From Litchfieldella xinjiangensis (GTDB taxonomy: Bacteria > Pseudomonadota > Gammaproteobacteria > Pseudomonadales > Halomonadaceae): a DNA stretch of 64,000 bases. Under the pieces are notes generated by a model. That model was given only the letters and a program-made list of their open reading frames with translations, was not told the DNA's origin and ran no database searches. The translations under genes were made by a program, and so were the position numbers. The first letter of the stretch is position 1. The number at the start of each line of letters is the position of its first letter. The stretch covers positions 186,001 through 250,000 of the forward strand of contig NZ_JPZL01000002.1 of the NCBI RefSeq assembly GCF_000759345.1, written 5' to 3'. Shown piece after piece: positions 1 through 11,060 of the stretch.

Positions 1-314
1 GATCGGCATGGGACGAGACGGCAGTTTTGTGAACAATTCGCCTGAAAAGGGTGATTCGGGGCTGGCGGCGCAAGTCCTTGTCAGAAAACACGTTTTCGTC
101 AGTGGAAGTGGTCTAACTTGCCGTTTTTCGGGGTTTTTTGCCGATGCAGGCCAGGTGGGGAATTGCTTGTTGGGATCGGTCTGGCTATGCTGTACAGCCT
201 TTTTCACGCCAGAAAGCAGCCAATTTTCGGCTTTCGAATAAAAAAGAAAACCTCTAAGAATAGCATCAAATATTTCTGGTTACAAGTTTCCCCGTTTTTT
301 TGTGAGGCACGCCC
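1..314. other. gltBD upstream region, no convincing gene
   Basis: This stretch precedes gltB. Two short overlapping plus-strand reading frames are present, but neither has a ribosome binding site or a recognisable product. The last 80 bases are AT-rich compared with the rest of the window, as expected for a promoter and leader. A perfect 6-2-6 inverted repeat (GAAAAC-AC-GTTTTC) lies at 84-97 and could be a regulator site. I could not define a convincing -35/-10 pair. Confidence 0.5.
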
Positions 315-3300
315 ATGATAAGAGGTCTCCACCAGCCTGGCGAGTTCCGTGACAACTGCGGCTTCGGCTTAATTGCCCACATGGAAGGCCAGGCCAGTCA
401 TGACCTGCTGAAGACGGCCATCGAGTCGTTGACCTGCATGACCCACCGGGGCGGTATCGCTGCCGATGGGAAAACAGGTGATGGCTGCGGTCTACTGCTC
501 AATATGCCCATCAAGTTCATGCGTGCCATGGCGCGCGAGACCCTGGGTGTCGAGCTGGGCGAAGGGTTTGCGGTGGGGACGATCTTCCTGCCCGACGATG
601 ATGCCCGTGAAGCTCATGCGCGCGAGGTTCTCGAGCGTGAGCTCAAGGCCCGCAATCTGGTCGTGCATGGCTGGCGCGACATGCCGGTCAATCCCAGTGT
701 TTGCGGTCCGTTGGCGCAGGAATGCCTGCCGCGTATCCGCCAGCTCTTCGTGGAGTCGGGTGACGAGCGTCCTGAGGCCAACCTCAATGTCGACCTGTTC
801 ATGGCACGTCGCCGCGCCGAGGAAGCCCTGCGCGACGAGGAAGACTTCTATGTCTGCTCGCTGTCGACCAAGGTGGTGTCCTACAAGGGCTTGATGATGC
901 CCGTGGATCTGCCCACCTTCTATCTCGACCTTAGCGATGAGCGACTGGAAACCTCGATCTGCGTTTTTCACCAGCGTTTCTCGACCAACACCGCACCGCG
1001 TTGGCCGCTGGCCCAGCCATTCCGCTTTCTGGCCCACAATGGTGAAATCAACACCATCGAGGCCAACCGCGGCTGGGCGAATTCGCGCAAGGAAAACTTC
1101 GTCAACGAGCTGTTGCCGGATATCGCCGAGCTGGATGAGATCGTCAATACCCAGGGTTCCGACTCCTCGAGCATGGACAACATGCTCGAAGTGCTGATGA
1201 CCGGGGGCATGGACATCTATAACGCGATTCGCATGATGGTCCCGCCTGCCTGGCAGAACGTCGAGACCATGGATGGCGACCTGCGTGCCTTCTACGAATA
1301 TAACTCCATGCACATGGAGCCGTGGGATGGCCCCGCCGGCATGGTCATGACCGATGGCCGCAATGCGGTCTGCATGCTGGATCGCAATGGCCTGCGTCCG
1401 TCGCGCTGGGTGATTACCAAGAATGGCTATATCACCCTGGCGTCCGAAATCGGCACCTATGCCTACAAGCCGGAGGATGTGGTCGCCAAGGGCCGTGTCG
1501 GTCCCGGCCAGGTGCTGGGTATCGATACCCATACCGGCGAAGTCCTGCATACCCAGGATATCGATGATCGCCTCAAGTCCAGCTATCCCTACAAGCGCTG
1601 GCTGAAGGATCGCGCCCAGTATCTCGAATCGGCGCTCACCGAGCTGGCTCGCTTCCAGCCCATGGACGCGGAAGAGCTCAAGACCTACCAGAAGATGTTC
1701 CAGGTCACCTTCGAGGAGCGTGACCAGGTGCTGCGTCCGCTGGCCGAGAGTGGTCAGGAAGCCGTCGGCTCGATGGGTGACGACACGCCCATGGCGGTGC
1801 TGTCACGTCACAATCGACTGCTGACCGATTACTTCCGCCAGAAGTTTGCCCAGGTGACCAATCCACCGATCGACCCGCTGCGCGAGGCGATCGTGATGTC
1901 ACTGGAAACCTGCTGTGGCGCCGAGCTCAATGTTTTCGAGGCAACACCGGATCATGCCCACCGCCTGATCCTGACCACGCCGATCCTGTCGCCACGCAAG
2001 TTTACCGCGCTGGTGAGCCAGGAGGATCCGGCCTTCGCCAGCCATCACATGTCGCTGGCTTATGACCCGCAGGCGCAGGGACTCAAGCAGGCGCTGCTGG
2101 CGCTATGTCATCAGGCAGAAGAGGCGGCCCGCAACGGCAAGGTCATCCTTGTGCTCTCCGATGCCGAGCTGAAGCCGGGACAGATGCCGATCCAGGCCGC
2201 CCTCGCCGTAGGTGCCGTTCACCACCATCTGGGAAAAAAGGCGTTGCGCCCGCGAGTCAATGTCGTGGTCGAGACCGGCTACGCCCGCGATGCCCACCAG
2301 ATGGCGGTTCTCTTCGGGGTGGGCGCCACGGCGGTCTATCCGTACCTGGCCTACCAGGTCATGGCCGACATGCATCGTACCGGTGAGCTGGTTGGCAATC
2401 CGGCCGATGCCCGCGAAAACTACCGCAAGGGGATGCAGAAAGGGCTATTCAAGATTCTCTCCAAGATGGGAATCTCGACCCTGGCCTCCTATCGCGGCTC
2501 GCAGTTGTTCGAGGCGGTGGGGCTATCTTCCGAAGTGATGGACCTGTGCTTTACCGGCATGGCCTCGCGCATCGAGGGTACCGGTTTCAGCGAACTGCAA
2601 ATGCAACAGGAACTGCTGGCCCGCGATGCCTGGATTCCGCGCAAAGGCATCGGCCAGGGCGGCTTGGTCAAGTACGTTCATTATCAGGAATACCACGCCT
2701 ACAATCCGGACGTGGTCATGATGCTGCAACAGGCCGTACAGCAGGGCGACTACGAGAAGTGGAAGAAATTCGCCCGCCTGGTGAATGAGCGTCCCGTGGC
2801 GACCATTCGCGACTTGCTGGCGCTCAAGCCGGCGCCCGAGCCGTTGCCGCTCGAGGAGGTCGAGCCGGTCGAGAATCTGCTGCCACGCTTCGATAGCGCC
2901 GGGATGAGCCTCGGTGCGCTGTCTCCCGAAGCCCATGAGGCGCTGGCCCAGGCCATGAACGAGACTGGCGGACGCTCCAACTCCGGTGAAGGGGGTGAGG
3001 ATCCCGAGCGCTACGGGACGATTCGCAGCTCCAAGATCAAGCAGATCGCCTCCGGGCGTTTCGGGGTAACCCCCGCGTACCTGGTCAATGCTGAAGTCCT
3101 GCAGATCAAGGTCGCCCAGGGCGCCAAGCCTGGTGAAGGGGGGCAGCTGCCGGGTAGCAAGGTCAACGAACTCATCGCCCGGTTACGCTATGCGGTACCC
3201 GGCGTGACCCTGATCTCGCCACCGCCGCACCACGACATTTACTCGATCGAAGATCTGGCGCAGTTGATCTTCGACCTGAAACAGGTCAACCCGGATGCCC

Positions 3301-4766
3301 AGGTGTCGGTGAAGCTGGTTTCGGAGCCGGGTATCGGCACCATCGCCACCGGGGTCGCCAAGGCGTATGCCGACCTGATCACCGTATCTGGGTATGACGG
3401 CGGCACCGCGGCAAGCCCGATTACCTCGATCAAGCACGCCGGCAGCCCCTGGGAGCTGGGCCTGCCCGAGGTGCATCAGGCCCTGCGCATCAATGGCTTG
3501 CGTGACAAGATCCGCCTGCAGACCGACGGCGGCCTGAAAACCGGGCTCGACGTGGTCAAGGCGGCGATTCTCGGCGCCGAGAGCTTCGGTTTCGGTACCG
3601 CGCCGATGGTGGCACTGGGGTGCAAGTATCTGCGTATCTGTCACCTGAACAACTGCGCCACCGGTGTCGCCACCCAGCTGCCGTATCTGCGTGACGAGCA
3701 TTTCCGTGGCACGGTCGACATGGTCAAGCATTACTTCCGCTTCATCGCCGAAGAAGTCCGCGAATTGATGGCCATGCTGGGGGTTCGCAAGCTGACCGAC
3801 CTGATTGGCCGTACCGACCTGCTGGAGGTGATCGAAGGGCAGACCCCGGCCCAGCGCAAGCTCGACCTGACGCCGCTGCTTCAGAACGATCACGTGCCCG
3901 CCGAGGCGCCGCAGTTCTGCCAGGTGAGCCGTAACGTGCCGCACGACCCGGGTGCCAAGAACCAGGAGGTGCTCGAGGCGATACGCGGCGCGATCGACAA
4001 CAAGTCGGGTGGCGATTTCTCGTTCTCGATCACCAACTGCGACCGGAGCGTGGCGGCCTTGGCCTCGGGTGCCATTGCCAAACGCTATGGTGAAGAGGGG
4101 CTGGAAGACGCGCCCATCACCGTGCGCTTCACCGGTGTGGCTGGCCAGAGTTTCGGCGTATGGAATGCGCGCGGTCTGAATCTGCACCTCGAAGGGGACG
4201 CCAACGATTACGTGGGCAAGGGCATGAATGGGGGATCGATCACCATCGTGCCGCCCCGCGTGAGCAACTTCGAAAGCCACAAGACGGCGATCATCGGCAA
4301 TACCTGTCTCTACGGCGCCACTGGCGGCCAGCTGTTTGCCGCCGGGACCGCAGGCGAGCGCTTCGCCGTGCGTAATTCCGGGGCGCATGCCGTGATCGAG
4401 GGGGCCGGCGACCACTGCTGCGAGTACATGACCGGTGGCACGGTGTGTGTGCTCGGTGAAACCGGCGTCAATTTCGGCGCGGGCATGACCGGTGGTTTCG
4501 CCTATGTGATAGACGAGGACCGTACCTTCGTCGATAAGTACAACCATGAGTTGGTGGAGATCCATCGGATCAACACCGAGACCATGGAAGCCTACCGGCG
4601 TCACCTGCGGGAGGTCATCAAGGAGTATGTCGAGCGGACCGGCTCTCAGCGCGGTCGCGACATCCTCGAGGACTTCAGCGATTACATCCGCCATTTCTGG
4701 CTGGTGAAGCCCAAGGCAGCAAGCCTCAACGGCCTGCTCGCCGAATCCCGCCGGCGCCCGGAGTAA
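315..4766 (+). CDS. gltB: Glutamate synthase (NADPH), large subunit
   Basis: The large subunit of NADPH-GOGAT makes two glutamates from glutamine and 2-oxoglutarate in the cytoplasm, completing the GS-GOGAT ammonium assimilation route. The 1483-residue product has the family's usual length and domain order. It begins with a short propeptide ending just before the catalytic Cys15 (motif DNCGFGL), which becomes the N-terminal nucleophile of the class II glutaminase domain. A central domain and an FMN-binding synthase barrel follow, with the 3Fe-4S motif Cys1103-x5-Cys1109-x4-Cys1114. The C-terminal GXGXG beta-helix comes last. The ATG at 315 follows a GAGG and leaves a 14-residue propeptide, as in Pseudomonas. 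gltD begins 18 bases after the stop, so the two form an operon. Identification is by extensive recognisable sequence along the whole length. Confidence 0.98.
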   Translation: MIRGLHQPGEFRDNCGFGLIAHMEGQASHDLLKTAIESLTCMTHRGGIAADGKTGDGCGLLLNMPIKFMRAMARETLGVELGEGFAVGTIFLPDDDAREAHAREVLERELKARNLVVHGWRDMPVNPSVCGPLAQECLPRIRQLFVESGDERPEANLNVDLFMARRRAEEALRDEEDFYVCSLSTKVVSYKGLMMPVDLPTFYLDLSDERLETSICVFHQRFSTNTAPRWPLAQPFRFLAHNGEINTIEANRGWANSRKENFVNELLPDIAELDEIVNTQGSDSSSMDNMLEVLMTGGMDIYNAIRMMVPPAWQNVETMDGDLRAFYEYNSMHMEPWDGPAGMVMTDGRNAVCMLDRNGLRPSRWVITKNGYITLASEIGTYAYKPEDVVAKGRVGPGQVLGIDTHTGEVLHTQDIDDRLKSSYPYKRWLKDRAQYLESALTELARFQPMDAEELKTYQKMFQVTFEERDQVLRPLAESGQEAVGSMGDDTPMAVLSRHNRLLTDYFRQKFAQVTNPPIDPLREAIVMSLETCCGAELNVFEATPDHAHRLILTTPILSPRKFTALVSQEDPAFASHHMSLAYDPQAQGLKQALLALCHQAEEAARNGKVILVLSDAELKPGQMPIQAALAVGAVHHHLGKKALRPRVNVVVETGYARDAHQMAVLFGVGATAVYPYLAYQVMADMHRTGELVGNPADARENYRKGMQKGLFKILSKMGISTLASYRGSQLFEAVGLSSEVMDLCFTGMASRIEGTGFSELQMQQELLARDAWIPRKGIGQGGLVKYVHYQEYHAYNPDVVMMLQQAVQQGDYEKWKKFARLVNERPVATIRDLLALKPAPEPLPLEEVEPVENLLPRFDSAGMSLGALSPEAHEALAQAMNETGGRSNSGEGGEDPERYGTIRSSKIKQIASGRFGVTPAYLVNAEVLQIKVAQGAKPGEGGQLPGSKVNELIARLRYAVPGVTLISPPPHHDIYSIEDLAQLIFDLKQVNPDAQVSVKLVSEPGIGTIATGVAKAYADLITVSGYDGGTAASPITSIKHAGSPWELGLPEVHQALRINGLRDKIRLQTDGGLKTGLDVVKAAILGAESFGFGTAPMVALGCKYLRICHLNNCATGVATQLPYLRDEHFRGTVDMVKHYFRFIAEEVRELMAMLGVRKLTDLIGRTDLLEVIEGQTPAQRKLDLTPLLQNDHVPAEAPQFCQVSRNVPHDPGAKNQEVLEAIRGAIDNKSGGDFSFSITNCDRSVAALASGAIAKRYGEEGLEDAPITVRFTGVAGQSFGVWNARGLNLHLEGDANDYVGKGMNGGSITIVPPRVSNFESHKTAIIGNTCLYGATGGQLFAAGTAGERFAVRNSGAHAVIEGAGDHCCEYMTGGTVCVLGETGVNFGAGMTGGFAYVIDEDRTFVDKYNHELVEIHRINTETMEAYRRHLREVIKEYVERTGSQRGRDILEDFSDYIRHFWLVKPKAASLNGLLAESRRRPE

Positions 4767-6203
<1,437 letters not shown>

Positions 6204-6247
6204 GTCTCGCTGTCAGGCTGGCCGTTAGGCTAGCGTCGAGCCTATCG

Positions 6248-6284
6248 AAGGGCGCCTACCGAGCGGTGGCGCCCTTTCCTTTTA
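6248..6284 (+). terminator. Rho-independent terminator of gltBD
   Basis: The arms AAGGGCGCC (6248-6256) and GGCGCCCTT (6268-6276) pair perfectly around an 11-base loop. They are followed by a T-rich tract (TCCTTTTAT). It lies 45 bases after the gltD stop. Confidence 0.85.
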
Positions 6285-6349
6285 TCATCAACTAACCTGA
6301 TGATGTCTCGGGACAATCGTATCGATCCAAGGTGTAAGAGGAGGCAAGC

Positions 6350-6529
6350 ATGCAGCGACGCAGGGCGATCTGGCTGGTCTGGTTGGTGGTGGCACTGTGT
6401 TATCTGGTGCCCTACACGCTGCTATCGCATATCCAGGCATGGTACGGCAGCTTCCTGTTCTGGAGCCTTGCAGGATTGGTGATCATCGCGCTCAACGTCT
6501 ACATCACACGCGACCTGGGGGGCAAGTGA
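6350..6529 (+). CDS. Small two-helix membrane subunit of the SSS symporter
   Basis: This 59-residue protein starts at an ATG preceded by a strong AGAGGAGG ribosome binding site. It has a basic N-terminus (MQRRR) and two hydrophobic helices, about residues 7-25 and 33-53, and ends in a short charged tail. Its stop is one base before the start of the large sodium:solute symporter gene. Small two-helix proteins of unknown function are commonly encoded directly upstream of SSS-family symporters (DUF3311- or YhdT-like). The coupling here suggests the same partnership. The precise family cannot be fixed by eye, but coding status is well supported by the RBS, spacing and composition. Confidence 0.8.
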   Translation: MQRRRAIWLVWLVVALCYLVPYTLLSHIQAWYGSFLFWSLAGLVIIALNVYITRDLGGK

Positions 6530-6530
6530 C

Positions 6531-8018
6531 ATGAGTGCCTCGCTCATCTGGTGGTCGGTGGTGATCTACCTGGCCATTTCCCTGCTGCTCGCCGTGCTTT
6601 CCCGGCAGGCCAGGGCCCCCGATATGGCCGGTTATTTTCTGGGTAACCGGCAGATGAACGGCGTCGTCTCGGCGCTGAGCTATAGTGCCACGACATACAG
6701 TGCCTTCATGATGGTGGGCCTGGCCGGGCTGACCTATGCCGGTGGGGTCGGGGCGCTGGGCTTCGAGATCGTCTATTTCGCGGGGGTGTCGCTGGTGGCT
6801 GTCTTCGGGCCGCGGTTCTGGTCGGTGGGCAAGGCCTTCGGCTTCATCACGCCCAGCGAGATGCTGGGTTACCGCTATGCCAGCAAGCCCGTGGCCATGG
6901 CCGTGGCCCTGGCCAGTTGCGTCTTTCTGATTCCCTATGCAGCGGTTCAGCTGGCGGGTGTCGGTTACCTGCTCGAAGGGACCACCCAGGGCGCCATCGG
7001 CTTTTCGACCGGGGTGGTGTTGGCGACCGCCATCGCGATCGCCTTCTCATTCATTGCAGGTATCCGTTCGGTGATGTGGACCGACTCGCTACAGGCGCTG
7101 GTGATGATCGTGGTCTCCACGTTGGTGGCATGGCTGGTCATCCAGGGGCTGGGCGGCTTCGGCGCCTTGTTCGATACCCTGGCCAATGAGCATCCCGAGT
7201 CGCTTGCCGTACCGGGCAGTGGCCTGTTCAGCTTCGTCACGTTTCTGGGACTGACGATACCCTGGTTCTTTTTCAGCGTGTCCAATCCGCAGGTCAGCCA
7301 GCGCTTGTTCATGCCGTCGTCGATGCGAGCCATGCGACAGATGTTGATCGGTTTCCTGGTCTTCGGCTTCGTCTATACGCTGGTCTCGGTCCTGTGGGGC
7401 TTCTCTGCATTGGCAGCCTTTCCGGGGCTGGAACGGGCAGACCTGGCAACGCCCACCTTGCTGGGGTCGCATTACGTCCCGCCAATCCTTGGCGTGGTGG
7501 TAATGATCGGCATCATGGCGGCCGCCGTGTCGACCATCGATTCGATCATGCTGACGCTGTCCTCGATGCTGTCCCGCGATGTCTACGCTCACCTCCGCGG
7601 TGCCAGCGAGACCCGGCAGTTGCGCGCCGGTCAGGCCGTGATCCCCATCATCGCCCTGGTGGCGCTGGGCTTTGCCGAACTCGAACTCGACTTGATCGCC
7701 ATGCTTTCGGTGGCGGCATCATCGGGGCTGGTTTCGATGGTGCCGGCCATCATCGGGGCGTTTTTCTGGCAACGCGGTACGGCCGCCGGTGCGCTGGTCA
7801 GTATCATCGGTACCAGCCTGTTCGTGCTGTTCGTCTACGCCAGCGGCAATGCCGTGCTGGGCCTGCCTGCCGGCATCTGGGGCATCGTTGTCTCCAGCGG
7901 CCTGTTCGTTGGCGTCAGTCTTCTCGGCCGGCCTCCCCATGAGCGGGCAGCGGCATTTCTGGCCGCAGCTCAGGGGGCCGGCGCCGAGGACTCCCTGCGT
8001 CAAGAGAGCGATGGGTAA
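6531..8018 (+). CDS. Sodium:solute symporter (SSS family)
   Basis: This 495-residue inner-membrane carrier has about 12-13 hydrophobic segments. It carries the N-terminal SSS signature region (YFLGNRQMNGVVSALSYSATTYSAFM, about residues 36-61) and the helix-5 region with IRSVMWTDSLQ. A serine-rich motif follows in the helix-8 equivalent (AAAVSTIDSIMLTLSS). Family members use the sodium gradient to import organic acids, amino acids or vitamins. The 59-residue upstream partner resembles the arrangement of the pantothenate and monocarboxylate branches. The substrate is not determined here. The gene is separated from the TRAP operon by 142 bases with inverted repeats, so it is probably transcribed separately from that operon. 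Confidence 0.9.
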   Translation: MSASLIWWSVVIYLAISLLLAVLSRQARAPDMAGYFLGNRQMNGVVSALSYSATTYSAFMMVGLAGLTYAGGVGALGFEIVYFAGVSLVAVFGPRFWSVGKAFGFITPSEMLGYRYASKPVAMAVALASCVFLIPYAAVQLAGVGYLLEGTTQGAIGFSTGVVLATAIAIAFSFIAGIRSVMWTDSLQALVMIVVSTLVAWLVIQGLGGFGALFDTLANEHPESLAVPGSGLFSFVTFLGLTIPWFFFSVSNPQVSQRLFMPSSMRAMRQMLIGFLVFGFVYTLVSVLWGFSALAAFPGLERADLATPTLLGSHYVPPILGVVVMIGIMAAAVSTIDSIMLTLSSMLSRDVYAHLRGASETRQLRAGQAVIPIIALVALGFAELELDLIAMLSVAASSGLVSMVPAIIGAFFWQRGTAAGALVSIIGTSLFVLFVYASGNAVLGLPAGIWGIVVSSGLFVGVSLLGRPPHERAAAFLAAAQGAGAEDSLRQESDG

Positions 8019-8076
8019 AGGTATGTAGCGAAGCTTAGACTAAGGTCGCTTTTCGCTGAGCCTCCGGCTGGTTTAT

Positions 8077-8116
8077 GTTCGTCTCTGTATAACGAACGCA
8101 TGTTCTCTATGCGAAC
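8077..8116. promoter_or_regulatory. Paired inverted repeats upstream of the TRAP operon
   Basis: Two adjacent inverted repeats sit 45-85 bases before dctP. GTTCG (8077-8081) pairs with CGAAC (8093-8097), and GTTC (8102-8105) pairs with GAAC (8113-8116). The second forms the 15-mer GTTCTCTATGCGAAC. Its size and GTTC ends recall IclR-type PcaR boxes, but this is a resemblance only. It is a candidate operator for the TRAP genes. Confidence 0.4.
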
Positions 8117-8160
8117 AATTAAGGCGTATCGAGAACGCTACGACCGGCCGGAGGAATCCC

Positions 8161-9186
8161 ATGACTACCAAACTGACCCGCTGCCTACTGGCGCTGTCCA
8201 TTGCCAGTGCCACCCTGTCATCGGCGCAAGCGGCAACGACCCTGCGCATGGCACACTTCTGGCCAGGTGCGTCAGGTATCAATCAGGATATCTTCGAAGC
8301 CTGGGCCAATACCGTCGAGGAGGAGTCCGGCGGTGAGCTGCGTGTCGAGAATTTCCCCTCCGGCACCCTGGCCAAGCCGGATGACCTCTACGAGGCTGCC
8401 GTGAACGGTATCGCCGACATCAGTATCACCGCACAGGGTTATACCGCAGGTCGCTTCCCGCTCTCGCAGATCGTCGAGCTTCCCGGCGTCTCGGATTCCG
8501 CCAGCCAGGGGGCCTGTATCCTGCAAAGCCTCTATGAGGATGGTCACCTCGCTGAAGAATACGCCAACACCCGACCGCTTTATATGTTCACGACCGGGCC
8601 GGGTTATATCCACACCACCGATACCGATGTCCAGACCCCGTCCGACCTGGCGGGCCTGCGCATCCGTCGGCCCACCGCGGTGGCCGGCGATATCCTCGAG
8701 AACCTGGGTGCCAGCCCGGTGGGCATGCCTGCGCCGGATATCTACACCTCCATGCAGCGCGGCGTCATCGATGGCCTGAGCTTCCCCTGGGAAGGCATGA
8801 AGGTTTTCCGTCTCAACGAGCTGGCCGAATACCACACCCAAGTGCCGTTCTACTCGCTGATCTTCGTTGCGACCATGAGCCAGCGTACCTACGACAGGTT
8901 GAGCCCAGAACAGCAGGCGGTCATCGATGCCAACTCCGGCATGAAGTGGGCCGAGGTCGCCGGTGATGTGTTCGATGGACTCGACAAGGCCGGCAAGCAG
9001 GAAGCCGAGGAAGCCGGTCATACCATCCGCGTCATCGACAATCCGCTCGAGAACCCGGACTGGCAGCAGCCGCTACAGGACGGAATCGACAATTATCTTG
9101 CCGAGCTTGAAGCGCGCGGCCTCGACCAGGCTCGCGACGTCTACGATGCGGCCCTCGAGGCGCGTCAATCCTGCCCGGCCAGTTAA
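8161..9186 (+). CDS. dctP: TRAP transporter periplasmic binding protein (DctP)
   Basis: This is the periplasmic solute receptor of a tripartite ATP-independent transporter. It captures an organic anion and hands it to the DctQM membrane complex. The 341-residue product has a Sec signal peptide with a basic start, a hydrophobic core and a likely cleavage after SSAQA (about residue 23). The DctP fold then follows, including a conserved region with RIRRP at about residues 165-171, whose arginine normally binds the substrate carboxylate. The ATG at 8161 has GGAGG seven bases upstream. dctQ starts nine bases after the stop. Together with the pobA region downstream, an aromatic or other carboxylate is a reasonable guess, but the substrate is not shown by the sequence. 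Confidence 0.93.
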   Translation: MTTKLTRCLLALSIASATLSSAQAATTLRMAHFWPGASGINQDIFEAWANTVEEESGGELRVENFPSGTLAKPDDLYEAAVNGIADISITAQGYTAGRFPLSQIVELPGVSDSASQGACILQSLYEDGHLAEEYANTRPLYMFTTGPGYIHTTDTDVQTPSDLAGLRIRRPTAVAGDILENLGASPVGMPAPDIYTSMQRGVIDGLSFPWEGMKVFRLNELAEYHTQVPFYSLIFVATMSQRTYDRLSPEQQAVIDANSGMKWAEVAGDVFDGLDKAGKQEAEEAGHTIRVIDNPLENPDWQQPLQDGIDNYLAELEARGLDQARDVYDAALEARQSCPAS

Positions 9187-9195
9187 GGGGCAGGC

Positions 9196-9726
9196 ATGAT
9201 GCAAGCCAGGCTCGAACAGGCCGGTCTCGTACTGGCCACCCTGTGTCGCGTCATCGCCGGCATCGCCCTCGTGGCGCTGCTGGCGGTCACCATTACCGAC
9301 GTGGGGACCCGTTATCTTTATCGACTGACCGAAGGCGCCATCGCCCTGCGGGTGACCGGCAGTGTCGAGCTGGTCAGCTACCTGATGCTGTTCTCGCTGC
9401 TGGCTGCCATGGCAGCCAACGTGGAGCGCAGCCAGGTGGTGGTCGAGGCCTTCTCGCATGGCCTGTCGTCATCGATCAAGGCCCGCCTGCATGGCGTCTA
9501 TCTGTTGGGATTCGCCGCCTTGGGATTGGTGCTGTTCATCGGCCTGATCGATGCCGGCGGGGCGGCCGCTCGTCATGGCGAAGTGACCCAGGACCTGCGC
9601 CTGCCGATGGGCCCCATCTATTATCTGGCCGCGTGCCTTGGCCTGTTGCTAGGCATACGTAGCCTGATCCATGCCGTATTGAGCGCTGTCTTCGGCGTCG
9701 AAGGAGAAGAAGCCCATGGGGAGTGA
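9196..9726 (+). CDS. dctQ: TRAP transporter small permease subunit (DctQ)
   Basis: This 176-residue inner-membrane protein has four hydrophobic helices, at about residues 15-38, 53-75, 93-115 and 133-155, as expected for DctQ. It joins the large permease and stabilises the complex. An acidic/arginine-containing segment (TDVGTRYLYRLTEGA) follows helix 1, as in the family. The gene starts nine bases after dctP, with a GGGG ribosome binding site. It overlaps dctM by 11 bases, so the three proteins are made from one coupled message. Confidence 0.92.
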   Translation: MMQARLEQAGLVLATLCRVIAGIALVALLAVTITDVGTRYLYRLTEGAIALRVTGSVELVSYLMLFSLLAAMAANVERSQVVVEAFSHGLSSSIKARLHGVYLLGFAALGLVLFIGLIDAGGAAARHGEVTQDLRLPMGPIYYLAACLGLLLGIRSLIHAVLSAVFGVEGEEAHGE

Positions 9727-11005
9727 AATGATCGGCGCCGTGGGCCTGGGCTGCCTGCTCCTGCTCATGGTGCTGCGTGTACCGGTGGCATTGACGATGC
9801 TGCTGGTGGGCATCGTCGGTTTCTCCCAGGTGATCAGTTGGGGCGCGGCCATCTCGATGCTCAAGTCGGTACCGGTCGAGGTGCTGTCCAACTACAGCTT
9901 CAGCGCCGTGCCGATGTTCATCCTGATGGGCGTGCTCGCGGCGCACTCGGGCATGGCCGGCAAGTTGTTCGATTCCACCCGGGTGATCTGCGGTGGCTGG
10001 AAGGGCGGCCTGGCGATCGCTGCGGTGGGCTCGTGCGGCATCTTCTCGGCGATCTCGGGCTCGTCGCTGGCCACCGCCAGCACCATGACCCGAGTCGCCC
10101 TGCCGGAAATGGAGCGCTACGGCTACAACCGTGGCCTGGCCACCGGCGCCCTGGCGGCCGGCGGTACCCTGGGAATCATGATCCCACCGAGTATCGCGTT
10201 GCTGATCTATGCCATCCTTACCGAGCAGTCGGTGGGCGACATGTTCATGGCTGGCCTGGTGCCGGGGTTGATGGGCCTGGTGATGTATGCCCTGACCGTC
10301 AGCGTGGTGATGCGCCTGAAGCCGTCGCTGGCGGTGGCCGGCGAGCCCACTTCATGGGGTGAGAAGTTCCGCTCGATGACCGGGCTGGTGCCGTTCTTCG
10401 CCGTGTTCCTGGTGATGATCCTGGGGATCTACTTCGGGGTCTTTACCCCGACCGAGGGCGCCGCCGTCGGAGCCTTCTCCACGCTGCTCTACGCCCTGGT
10501 CAAGGGCATGCGCTGGGGTGGGCTGTGGCGCAGCGTGCAGGAGACGCTGTCGCTCTCCGCCGTGGTGTTCTTCATGCTGGTGGGGGCCGAGACGCTGGGC
10601 TACTTCATCTCGGTATCGCGGATCTCGTTCTCGATCAGCGATATTCTCTACGGCATGGATCTCGCCCCGATCGTGGTGGTGCTGTGCATCCTGTTGCTGT
10701 ACTTCGTGCTCGGCATGTTCATGGACTCGATCGCCATGCTGGTGATCACCGTGCCGGTGGTTTACCCGATCATCCAGTCGCTGGGCGTGGATCCGGTGTG
10801 GTTCGGCATCATCACCGTACTCACGGTGGAGCTTGGCCTGATCACGCCCCCGGTGGGCATGAACGTGTTCGTGATCAAGGCGATGGCTCCGCACGTGGGA
10901 CTGGGCGAGATATTCAAGGGCGTGACGCCATTCATCGTCTCGGATTTCATTCGCCTGGCGCTGTTGGTGGCCTTCCCGGTCCTGACCACGATGTTCCTCC
11001 TGTAG
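9716..11005 (+). CDS. dctM: TRAP transporter large permease subunit (DctM)
   Basis: This 429-residue permease has about 12 hydrophobic segments. It shows the family motifs SAISGSSLATASTM and LAAGGTLGIMIPPSIALLIY in its first half, and the corresponding repeat ELGLITPPVGMNVFVI near the C-terminus. It carries out sodium-driven transport of the solute delivered by DctP. The start at 9716 has AAGGAG nine bases upstream and lies inside the end of dctQ. A strong terminator follows the stop, ending the operon. Confidence 0.94.
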   Translation: MGSEMIGAVGLGCLLLLMVLRVPVALTMLLVGIVGFSQVISWGAAISMLKSVPVEVLSNYSFSAVPMFILMGVLAAHSGMAGKLFDSTRVICGGWKGGLAIAAVGSCGIFSAISGSSLATASTMTRVALPEMERYGYNRGLATGALAAGGTLGIMIPPSIALLIYAILTEQSVGDMFMAGLVPGLMGLVMYALTVSVVMRLKPSLAVAGEPTSWGEKFRSMTGLVPFFAVFLVMILGIYFGVFTPTEGAAVGAFSTLLYALVKGMRWGGLWRSVQETLSLSAVVFFMLVGAETLGYFISVSRISFSISDILYGMDLAPIVVVLCILLLYFVLGMFMDSIAMLVITVPVVYPIIQSLGVDPVWFGIITVLTVELGLITPPVGMNVFVIKAMAPHVGLGEIFKGVTPFIVSDFIRLALLVAFPVLTTMFLL

Positions 11006-11030
11006 GCACGGCCTCTGCAATCGGCTACTT

Positions 11031-11060
11031 GCCCCGTGGCGTCACGCTGCGGGGTTTTTT
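11031..11060 (+). terminator. Rho-independent terminator of dctPQM
   Basis: CCCCG (11032-11036) pairs with CGGGG (11050-11054), with an inner GCG/CGC pairing. A run of six T follows at 11055-11060. The T-run abuts the stop of the convergent regulator gene. Confidence 0.85.

Noticed and set aside
8-318. Two short plus-strand ORFs before gltB
   Set aside because: No ribosome binding site, mutually overlapping, and no recognisable product; AT-rich promoter-like sequence fits better.
492-1550. 352-codon minus-strand frame inside gltB
   Set aside because: Shadow of gltB, with the same low-complexity, histidine-rich composition and no ribosome binding site.
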